Source: a bacterium (GTDB lineage Bacteria > Bacillota_I > Bacilli_A > RF39 > UBA660). From it: a DNA stretch of 21,381 bases. A program made the translations under genes and the position numbers. Under the pieces are notes generated by a model. That model made no database searches. It saw only the letters and a list, made by a program, of their open reading frames with translations, and was not told the DNA's origin. Positions 1-6,593 of this stretch are shown here, in pieces (the stretch's first letter is position 1; every line of letters starts with the position of its first letter). Location of the stretch: NCBI GenBank assembly GCA_029007415.1, contig JAQXHT010000088.1:1-21381 (forward strand), written 5' to 3'.

Positions 1-812
1 GTAATAACTCTTCCTCTTTCAAGTAATTCTTCTAAACTAATAATAGCATTTTCTTCTTGGTCTTGTTCAAAGTTAGTTAGTGTAATATTTTCTTTTGCAT
101 TATCTAACATTTCATCAAGAACAGGAATTACTTCTTCATTAGTAACTTCCTTAACTTCTTTTGGTTCTACTTTTATATTAACCGGTGTAATAACTTCTTC
201 ATGTTCTTTTTTATCTTGAAGAATTAATTCTCTTTCAAGACGTTTTAACTCTTCCTTAGCTTCTTCTTGTGTATAAACTTCATCTTTGTATGTTATTACA
301 TCAGGACTAGGTGTAACATCTAAAATTTCTACTTCTTCTAAAGAATCATTAAAGTTAATTGTTTTCGTAATAGCAGGTTCCTCTTTTTTTGGTTCTATTA
401 CTTCTGTTACAACCGGCAAAGTTGCTACTGGTGAGACAAAAGTTTCTTTAACTACTACTTTAGGTTCTTCTTTTTTAACTGGTTCTTCCTTCTTAATTTC
501 TTCTTTCTTGATAGAAACAACTTTTTCCACTTCTTTTTTCTTTTCACGTTTAATAATCTTTGGAAAATCAACTTTTTCTTCTTTTATTCTAAAAACAGGT
601 GGCAGTACTTCTCTTTGTTCTTTTTCTAAAATCTTTACTTGTTCTGCTAATTTTGTCAATTCCTGAGTGTTGTTTTTTAACTTTTTCTTTTCATTCTTCT
701 TCTTTATAAAGGAGATAACCCATAGAATTATATATAGAAAAATAGCAATCATTAAAATGATAAAAATGATTAAGACTTCCTTCTTAGCTAAAAAATCAAT
801 TAATTCTTGCAC
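1..812 (-). CDS. Single-TM, Lys/Glu-rich hypothetical protein (3' end beyond window)
   Basis: The minus frame is open from a GTG at 812 to the window edge (at least 270 codons), and the stop lies outside. The start is chosen because AGAGGTG sits just upstream. Residues 1-12 are short and polar, about 13-36 form one hydrophobic helix (KEVLIIFIILMIAIFLYIIL), then KKKNEKKKL follows. Positive charge after the helix argues for N-out/C-in topology. The rest is a long Glu/Lys/Pro-rich, low-complexity tail with coiled-coil-like stretches (for example EEAKEELKRLERELILQDKK). No catalytic motif is visible and I do not recognise a family. The layout, one helix plus a long charged cytoplasmic tail, resembles membrane-tethered scaffold or cell-division proteins, but that is only a resemblance. 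It is divergent from the flippase at 926. Open reading frames on the plus strand over this region are antisense shadows. Confidence 0.8.
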   Translation of the reverse strand, partial: MQELIDFLAKKEVLIIFIILMIAIFLYIILWVISFIKKKNEKKKLKNNTQELTKLAEQVKILEKEQREVLPPVFRIKEEKVDFPKIIKREKKKEVEKVVSIKKEEIKKEEPVKKEEPKVVVKETFVSPVATLPVVTEVIEPKKEEPAITKTINFNDSLEEVEILDVTPSPDVITYKDEVYTQEEAKEELKRLERELILQDKKEHEEVITPVNIKVEPKEVKEVTNEEVIPVLDEMLDNAKENITLTNFEQDQEENAIISLEELLERGRVI

Positions 813-841
813 TTTATTCACCTCTTACACTTCTTATATTA

Positions 842-870
842 ACTATATCATAAACCCTAAGCATAAGAAA
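842..870 (-). promoter_or_regulatory. Possible promoter of the 1-812 gene
   Basis: On the minus strand an extended -10, TGATATAGT (850-842), lies about 30 nt upstream of the GTG start. The -35 region (TTTCTT at 870-865, 17-bp spacer) is poor. The 113-bp divergent gap holds no clearer promoter for the plus-strand flippase. Confidence 0.4.
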
Positions 871-925
871 AGGAATAATATTTTTTTTAAAAAACTTTTA
901 CATCTTATTTACAAAGGAGAAAGTT

Positions 926-2242
926 ATGAAAAAAGAGACATTTATTAAGTCCACTATTATCTTAATGATTGGTGGTTTTATTACCAAAATACTAGGAATG
1001 TTTATTAAAATTGTAATGAGTAGATTAATGGGAAGTGAAGGAATTGGTCTTTATATGTTAGTTCTTCCAACTTTTTCGCTTTTTATCGGACTCGGTCAAT
1101 TTGGTCTACCAATCGCTTTATCGAAAATGGTTGCAGAGGATAAAAGAAATAACAAGAAACTGATTTCTTCACTACTTATTACTTCCCTAATAATCAATGT
1201 TTTTCTAATTGTTTTTCTGATTTTGTTTGCACCAATTCTTGCTAATAAGTTACTACAAGAAGAAAGAGCTTACTTACCAATTCTTGCTATGGCCGTTGTT
1301 ATTCCTCTTACTTCTACTTCTTCGATTGTGAGAAGTTACTTTTTCGGTAAACAAAAAATGTTTCCCCACGTCTTTTCGAACTGCTTAGAAGATATTGTCA
1401 GACTTGCTCTTATGTTTATTCTTATTCCGCTTTTTCTTCCTAAAGGATTAGAAATAACAGTAACAGTTGTTATCTTGTCAAATGTAATTAGTGAGTTAAC
1501 ATCTATTCTTGTTTTATTTTTCTTTCTACCTAAAAATGCTACTTATCGTTTAGAAGAGTTTCATATTAAAAGATCTTATATTAAGGATGCCCTAGATATC
1601 AGTATACCTACTACTCTTTCAAGGCTTATTGGAAGTATCGGCTATTTTTTAGAACCAATTATTTTAACAACTGCTTTAAAATATACAGGTTATTCATCCG
1701 ATTTTATTCTTAATCAATATGGTATCTTACAAGGTTATGTCTTACCTTTAGTGTTATTACCTTCTTTCTTTACTCTAGCTATCTCACAAGCTTTACTACC
1801 CGTCATTGCTAAAGCAGTTAGTGACAAAAAGATAACCTATACTAAAAATAAGATTAGACAAGCGATTATTTTTTCTTTGTTAATCGGCATACCAGCTACT
1901 ATTCTCTTTCTTATAATGCCTACTTTTTTCTTACAAATAATGTATCATACTAATCAAGGCAGTTTATATCTTCAAGTACTTGCTCCTATCTGTCTTTTCC
2001 AGTATATTCAAGCTCCACTAGCTTTCTCTTTAGATGCAATGGGAAGAAGTAAAGATAACTTAAAAGCTACTATTTCGGGAACAATCATTAGAACTATCAC
2101 TCTTCTTTTCTTCTCCCTTTTAAGAATAGGTTTATGGGGCTATATTATTTCTACTAGTATTCACGTTATTTTTGTTACTATTTATAACTATTACCAAGTA
2201 AAGAAATATTTAAATAATTTCACCACAATTTCACAGAAATAA
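926..2242 (+). CDS. spoVB: SpoVB/MurJ-like polysaccharide (lipid) flippase, MOP superfamily
   Basis: A 438-aa polytopic membrane protein with about 12 predicted helices. The N-terminus (FIKSTIILMIGGFITKILG, then SRLMGSEGIGLYMLVLPT and GLPIALSKMVAE) matches the SpoVB branch of the polysaccharide biosynthesis/MATE-like (MOP) family, whose members flip lipid-linked glycans such as peptidoglycan precursors. It is shorter than B. subtilis SpoVB (about 520 aa), which would fit fewer C-terminal helices. The start has AAAGGAGA at 913-920, 5 nt upstream. No terminator follows, and a promoter for the two-component operon sits at its very end. The name reflects family resemblance and does not imply sporulation. 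It could serve peptidoglycan, teichoic acid or capsule synthesis; nothing nearby decides which. Confidence 0.85.
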   Translation: MKKETFIKSTIILMIGGFITKILGMFIKIVMSRLMGSEGIGLYMLVLPTFSLFIGLGQFGLPIALSKMVAEDKRNNKKLISSLLITSLIINVFLIVFLILFAPILANKLLQEERAYLPILAMAVVIPLTSTSSIVRSYFFGKQKMFPHVFSNCLEDIVRLALMFILIPLFLPKGLEITVTVVILSNVISELTSILVLFFFLPKNATYRLEEFHIKRSYIKDALDISIPTTLSRLIGSIGYFLEPIILTTALKYTGYSSDFILNQYGILQGYVLPLVLLPSFFTLAISQALLPVIAKAVSDKKITYTKNKIRQAIIFSLLIGIPATILFLIMPTFFLQIMYHTNQGSLYLQVLAPICLFQYIQAPLAFSLDAMGRSKDNLKATISGTIIRTITLLFFSLLRIGLWGYIISTSIHVIFVTIYNYYQVKKYLNNFTTISQK

Positions 2243-2244
2243 GT

Positions 2245-2264
2245 TATACTAGCAAGTGAGGTGG
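2245..2264 (+). promoter_or_regulatory. Candidate -10 and RBS of the two-component operon
   Basis: TATACT (2245-2250) overlaps the region just after the flippase stop, with no good -35. AGTGAGGTGG (2255-2264) is the Shine-Dalgarno region and lies 5 nt before a CTG codon at 2270. The arrangement (TTATACT, very short leader, GGTG-type RBS) is the same as at 10501-10527. Confidence 0.4.
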
Positions 2265-2269
2265 TTTAG

Positions 2270-2935
2270 CTGATTAAAATATTAGTTGTTGATGATGAAG
2301 AATATATAAGAGATGTTATTGTAGAGTATTTAAATAATGAAGGTTATCTAACATCTCAAGCAGAAGATGGTTTAGAAGCGAAAGAATTATTAGAAAATGA
2401 AAAATTCGATTTAATGATTTTAGATGTAATGATGCCAGATATGGATGGTTTTACTCTTTTAGAGGAACTTGATAATAGCAAGAAAGTCCCTACTATCATT
2501 TTATCTGCACGAGGAGAAGAGATTGATAAACTAACTGGTTTTGATAAAGGAATAGATGATTATCTTTGCAAGCCATTTTCTCCTAAGGAATTAGTAGCAA
2601 GAGTTAAAGCTATTTTAAACCGCGTTTCGACGAAAAAAGAAAACTATCGTTATAAAGATTTATTCGTAAATTTTCTAGAACATACTGTTATGATTAAAGA
2701 TGAAGAAGTCTATCTTACTCCAAAAGAGTTTGAGTTATTAGAATATTTTATTCAAAACAGAAAGATTGCTATTAACAGAGAAAAGTTATTAAAGTATATT
2801 TGGGGTTATGATTTCTTTGGTGATGATAGAACCGTCGATACTCATATCAAAATGCTTCGAAATCATCTTGGTGAATATCGTGATTTAGTTGAAACTGTTC
2901 GTGGAATAGGATACCGTTTTAATGATGAAAAATAG
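2270..2935 (+). CDS. OmpR-family response regulator (CTG start)
   Basis: Starting at 2270 the product is 221 aa, the usual OmpR/PhoB size. The receiver domain (about 1-115) starts (M)IKILVVDDEE, giving the acidic pocket D8/D9, phosphoacceptor D52 in LDVMMPDMDG, S79 and K101 in CKPF. A winged-helix DNA-binding domain (about 125-219) ends in RTVDTHIKMLRNHLG...VRGIGYRF. The first ATG in frame is at 2414 (residue 49) and would delete half the receiver, including the acidic pocket. An in-frame TAG at 2267 bounds the ORF, so only CTG (2270) or ATT (2273) can start the complete protein. AGTGAGGTGG is well placed for the CTG. The kinase gene overlaps its end by 14 nt, so the pair should be co-transcribed and translationally coupled. 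The target regulon is unknown. Confidence 0.9.
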   Translation: MIKILVVDDEEYIRDVIVEYLNNEGYLTSQAEDGLEAKELLENEKFDLMILDVMMPDMDGFTLLEELDNSKKVPTIILSARGEEIDKLTGFDKGIDDYLCKPFSPKELVARVKAILNRVSTKKENYRYKDLFVNFLEHTVMIKDEEVYLTPKEFELLEYFIQNRKIAINREKLLKYIWGYDFFGDDRTVDTHIKMLRNHLGEYRDLVETVRGIGYRFNDEK

Positions 2936-4289
2936 TTTAAGAAGTAAGATATGGCAATATCTAATTATCTTTTCCTTAATAATTATTGTTTTTCTCTGGC
3001 TCTTTCAAGTAATTTTTATTAATAAGTATTATCAATACACCAAAACAAAAGATATAAAGCAGATTGCTACAAAGTTACTTACTGGTTATAAAAGTGAAAA
3101 TATTTATAACACGTTAGATGAAATTTCTTATCAAGAAAATTTATGTATTGAAATAACTTCTAGTAATTCTACTCTATATCGTTCTAGTTCTAGTGGTAAT
3201 TGTTTATTTAGTAAAAGTCTATTAAAGGAAGAATTTATTAATAGCAGTCAAAAGGAAGCAACTTATAACTTACAGAACCCACAATTTGCTAATAAAACTA
3301 TTTTAGAAGCAATTAAGTTAGATGATAATTTATACGCTTTTTTATCTACTTCCTTAGAACCGCTTGATTCAACCGCTAAGATACTAAAAGAGCAATTAAC
3401 AATTATTAGTATTTTGATTCTCTCTTCTTCTTTATTAATTGGTTATTTTATTTCTAAAAGATTATCTAACCCGATTGTTGATATTTCTAGAAAAGCTTCT
3501 TTAATCGCTAAAGGGAAGATGAAAAAAGAATTTAATAGTAATAGTGATATCTTAGAAATTAAAGACTTAAACAATTCTTTAAATGAAATGATGATTGAAC
3601 TTTCTAAAACCGAAGAGTTAGAAAGAGATTTACTAGCAAATGTCTCACACGACTTAAAGACTCCTCTTACAATGATAAAAGCTTATGCGGAGATGGTGAG
3701 AGATTTAACTTATAATAATAAAGAAAAACGAGATGCTAATTTAAATATCATTATTGAAGAAACTGATCGACTTGCTCTTTTAGTTAACGATATTTTAACG
3801 CTTTCCAAACTACAACAATCAATGGATAGTTTAAATATCGAAGAATTTGATTTAATTATATTAGTTAATAACATTTTAAAAAGATTTACTATCTATCAAG
3901 AAAAGTATAATTATATAATTAAGTTTAAACATACTAATATCAAGAAATTAATTATAAAAGCTGATCAAAAGAAGATTGAACAAGTTCTTTACAATTTAAT
4001 TATCAATGCTATCAACTATACTGGTGATGATATGAAAGTTATTGTTAATATTTCTAAGGTTAATGATAGATATAAGATTGAAGTTATTGATAGTGGTAAA
4101 GGTATCGATGAAAAAGATTTAGAAAATATCTTTGATAAATATTATAAATCAGCGAAAAAACATAAGAGAAATCTATACGGTACTGGACTAGGTTTATCTA
4201 TTGTTAAAAGTATTTTTATTCTTCATAATTATGAATACGGTGTAACCACAAAAAAAGGAAAAGGCACTAGCTTTTACTTCTATATTTGA
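2922..4289 (+). CDS. Sensor histidine kinase (HAMP-HisKA-HATPase)
   Basis: 455 aa, partner of the preceding regulator. TM1 is about 12-32, a roughly 125-residue extracellular sensor loop follows, and TM2 is about 158-178. A HAMP linker comes next (SKRLSNPIVDIS onward), then the HisKA H-box LLANVSHDLKTPLT with phosphorylated H243. The ATPase domain shows an N box (NLIINAINYTGDD), G1 (DSGKGIDEKDLENIFDKYYKS) and G2 (GTGLGLSIVKS). All catalytic motifs look intact. The sensor loop has two cysteines (C75, C94) and many Ser/Asn, with no recognised ligand-binding fold. ATG 2922 and ATG 2925 are both possible starts inside the regulator's last codons; either keeps TM1. The nearby flippase suggests an envelope signal, but this is only context. 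Confidence 0.93.
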   Translation: MMKNSLRSKIWQYLIIFSLIIIVFLWLFQVIFINKYYQYTKTKDIKQIATKLLTGYKSENIYNTLDEISYQENLCIEITSSNSTLYRSSSSGNCLFSKSLLKEEFINSSQKEATYNLQNPQFANKTILEAIKLDDNLYAFLSTSLEPLDSTAKILKEQLTIISILILSSSLLIGYFISKRLSNPIVDISRKASLIAKGKMKKEFNSNSDILEIKDLNNSLNEMMIELSKTEELERDLLANVSHDLKTPLTMIKAYAEMVRDLTYNNKEKRDANLNIIIEETDRLALLVNDILTLSKLQQSMDSLNIEEFDLIILVNNILKRFTIYQEKYNYIIKFKHTNIKKLIIKADQKKIEQVLYNLIINAINYTGDDMKVIVNISKVNDRYKIEVIDSGKGIDEKDLENIFDKYYKSAKKHKRNLYGTGLGLSIVKSIFILHNYEYGVTTKKGKGTSFYFYI

Positions 4290-4290
4290 G

Positions 4291-4318
4291 AAGTAAAGAG
4301 TGTTCTCTTCCTTTTTTT
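4291..4318 (+). terminator. Rho-independent terminator after the sensor kinase
   Basis: AAGAG-TGTT-CTCTT (4296-4309), extended by AAG/CTT pairing across a small internal mismatch, is followed by a run of seven T (4312-4318). It lies directly after the kinase TGA. Confidence 0.65.
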
Positions 4319-4340
4319 GTCATAAAAGTCATTTTTATCT

Positions 4341-4460
4341 CAGACCCGGTTTAACTCTGGGCGAACTGTAAACAAGGTGGTAAAGAAATATAATGACTAG
4401 AAGTTATATCTGAACTTCTATAACTACTATATAACATATTTCGAAAATATACAAGTAGTA
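4341..4460. other. Structured, locally GC-rich intergenic element (possible small RNA)
   Basis: This lies between two convergent genes. CCCGG (4345-4349) pairs with CTGGG (4357-4361) around a 7-nt loop, and CAG (4341-4343) can pair with CTG (4366-4368). A perfect 8-bp hairpin TAGAAGTT/AACTTCTA occupies 4398-4420. ACTACT (4423-4428)/AGTAGT (4454-4459) encloses ATATTT (4436-4441)/AAATAT (4445-4450). The 4341-4380 portion is clearly richer in G and C than the surrounding intergenic DNA. I cannot match it to a known RNA family or fix the strand. No strong terminator is visible for the minus-strand gene ending at 4473, so the hairpins may partly serve that role. Confidence 0.4.
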
Positions 4461-4472
4461 AATTGAACTTTT

Positions 4473-6509
4473 TTAAGCAACTAGTGCTTGACTCTGTGTA
4501 TTTTGCGGTAAAAGCTCATCTTTAGCAATTGTTTTGATATCTGTCAAGGCTTGTTTTATTCTTAAAGCTGACTGATTATTATTGTTTACACCGATTTCAA
4601 TTGCTTGATCAAATAGCTTAGAATTCTCACTAGTTGGATCTAAATAGTCATAATCAAATTTTTTAATAGCTTCTTGTAATAAGTTATCACTTTGTAAAAA
4701 TCTAGTACGCATATCTGTAGCAGAAAAGTTTTCTTTTGACAATTCATCTTTAACAAAAGATAATATTTGTTGCATTTTTTCCATATAACTTGCATCTTCG
4801 GCTGACTTCTTACCACTACCAGCAAATGATTTAATCATATTTTCAAGTAATAAAGACGTATAAGCATTTGGTTTAACACTAGTTGCTAAGTTTCTAGCAT
4901 TAAAACTAGAAGTAAATCTATTAGCTTCTCCTGTTTGTAAATAATGCGTAATAGCAAATATTCCTTGACCATTTTTATATTGATTATCAGATATAGCAGC
5001 AGCTACATTCAAATCAAAGATAGTATTTACATTTTGATACATTGTTTCTTTATTTTCAGATACTTTAACACTACTATCACCATTAATACTTATTAAGTTA
5101 AGTTCTTTCTTTCTAGTAGCGATATAATCACTTATTTTTTGATAATTTGTAGTCATTGAGATAACTTTACTAGTTGGTTCTTCCTTTTTTTCTTCTTGAA
5201 TTACTGGTTTAGGAGCAATTTCTTCTTCAATTGGTAGCTGAAATTCTTCTACTAAATCATTAGCTATCTTACTACCATAGATGATTGTTAAAGCATCTTT
5301 AGTTGTTATCTTATTAGGTACGGTATCATCTGCTAAACGAACCATTAATTTTCTTTGTTCTTTTACTTCATCACTTATTAAACTAGTTTCATTTAGGGAT
5401 ACTGGATAAAAGTCTTTTACTAAAGCATCATTATAGAAAATGTTAGGATATTTAGGACTTGTCTTACCATTTAAGATAGGTGCTATATCATCCATGAATT
5501 CTAACTGACTTTTCAAAACGTTTTCCATAGTAGTAAGTCTTGTTTTGTATTGAGCGATAGAATCATCTACTTCTTTGGTCATTTGTTTTTTATAAATCAT
5601 TTCAATATATCTTGTATATTCGTTCAAATCATAATAAGCGATAATATTGTTAATCATAATCTTTAAGTTTCTATCAACTTCTTCTTGACTCATAACGAAG
5701 TTAGTAAAAGTTTTAAAGTCTTGCTCTTCACTAAGTACCTTATCACCATTCTTGATGATAGCATAGTAACAACCACTATTCTCAAGTTTATATTTAGCAT
5801 AAAGCAAATCATCTACTTTTTTATACTCTTTACCAATTATTTGGTCATTTATTTTATCAAATAAATCAAATACCTTTTCCTTTGAAGCCGCCTTTATCGC
5901 TTCTATAAAGCGATTTTCTTTATCATTTGCTAGTATTCTTTTCTCTTCATCTAATAGTAAAGTAAGCGTAGCTAGTTTATTCTTATCTTCCTCACCTAGC
6001 GCTTTTTTATAAAGTTCTACAAGTGGTGCTAAAACAGAATCTATACTAGTATCTGCTTCCACAAAGGAAACATCAATCTTAGAAAATAAATCATTTATTG
6101 TAGAAACTGTTTCTGCTAATTTTTTCTTTTCATGATTCTTTGATAATTCTTGTTTTATAGAAGCATCACAAGCTTTATATAATTCGTTATATTTTTTCAA
6201 GACTTCTTCTAAATTATTCTTACGTTTATCATTTTCCTGTTCATTTAGTTTCTGTGCTTGTTCTTTATATTCTTTAAGACCATCTTGTCCTACTATTTCT
6301 TCACCACGAACTAATAGTTGATTAAAATAACCATTTACCTGTAATAAATAAGCAGATAAAACATCAACATAGCCTTTTTCTAAAGAATTATTATTTTCTA
6401 TTAGAAAGTTATTTACTTCATTAATTTTTTCTTCTGTTAAATAAGATGGCGCTATTATTCTTTCTTTTTTAGTTCCATCTCCATCTAATAAAACTGATAA
6501 TCTACCCAT
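4473..6509 (-). CDS. Large soluble helical hypothetical protein (678 aa)
   Basis: I do not recognise this family. No signal peptide or TM helix is visible, so it should be cytoplasmic. It begins MGRLSVLLDGDGTKKERII, followed by a long helical, Lys/Glu-rich N-terminal part to about residue 425 with coiled-coil-like stretches around 80-135. A Pro/Glu/Lys linker (IAPKPVIQEEKKEEP) joins it to a C-terminal domain of about 225 residues rich in Asn, Ser and Ala. ATG at 6509 is preferred because GGGTGA sits 5 nt upstream. A GTG at 6518 would add three residues but overlaps that RBS. It has its own extended -10 promoter and is separated from the upstream 853-aa gene by a terminator. Adjacency to the 853/319-aa pair suggests a common role, which is unproven. 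Confidence 0.8.
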   Translation of the reverse strand: MGRLSVLLDGDGTKKERIIAPSYLTEEKINEVNNFLIENNNSLEKGYVDVLSAYLLQVNGYFNQLLVRGEEIVGQDGLKEYKEQAQKLNEQENDKRKNNLEEVLKKYNELYKACDASIKQELSKNHEKKKLAETVSTINDLFSKIDVSFVEADTSIDSVLAPLVELYKKALGEEDKNKLATLTLLLDEEKRILANDKENRFIEAIKAASKEKVFDLFDKINDQIIGKEYKKVDDLLYAKYKLENSGCYYAIIKNGDKVLSEEQDFKTFTNFVMSQEEVDRNLKIMINNIIAYYDLNEYTRYIEMIYKKQMTKEVDDSIAQYKTRLTTMENVLKSQLEFMDDIAPILNGKTSPKYPNIFYNDALVKDFYPVSLNETSLISDEVKEQRKLMVRLADDTVPNKITTKDALTIIYGSKIANDLVEEFQLPIEEEIAPKPVIQEEKKEEPTSKVISMTTNYQKISDYIATRKKELNLISINGDSSVKVSENKETMYQNVNTIFDLNVAAAISDNQYKNGQGIFAITHYLQTGEANRFTSSFNARNLATSVKPNAYTSLLLENMIKSFAGSGKKSAEDASYMEKMQQILSFVKDELSKENFSATDMRTRFLQSDNLLQEAIKKFDYDYLDPTSENSKLFDQAIEIGVNNNNQSALRIKQALTDIKTIAKDELLPQNTQSQALVA

Positions 6510-6541
6510 TTTATTCACCCACTATTCTCTATTCTGATAAA

Positions 6542-6550
6542 AGTATACCA
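6542..6550 (-). promoter_or_regulatory. Extended -10 promoter of the 678-aa protein gene
   Basis: On the minus strand TGGTATACT (6550-6542) is a TGn extended -10. The -35 region is only a T-run, which is common when an extended -10 is present. The predicted leader is about 26 nt. Confidence 0.55.
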
Positions 6551-6562
6551 TATTTTGAAAAC

Positions 6563-6585
6563 AAAAAAAAGGGATAAAATCCCTT
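6563..6585 (-). terminator. Rho-independent terminator of the 319/853-aa operon
   Basis: Read on the minus strand, AAGGGAT-TTT-ATCCCTT forms a perfect 7-bp stem (6585-6569), followed by eight T (6570-6563). It lies 9 nt after the stop of the 853-aa gene. Confidence 0.85.
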
Positions 6586-6593
6586 AAAATTTT

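Noticed and set aside
286..948. Two plus-strand open frames (286-666 and 667-948)
   Set aside because: They lie opposite a well-supported minus-strand gene with GTG start and RBS; their Ser/Thr/Phe-rich translations are reflections of a Lys/Glu-rich frame, and neither has a good RBS. The second also runs through the flippase RBS.
4341..4380. T-box riboswitch or SRP RNA
   Set aside because: Only AACAAGGTGGTAA recalls a T-box; no stem I, no complete box, no downstream aminoacyl or amino-acid gene. The SRP signature GGAAGGAAGCAGCC-type loop is absent.
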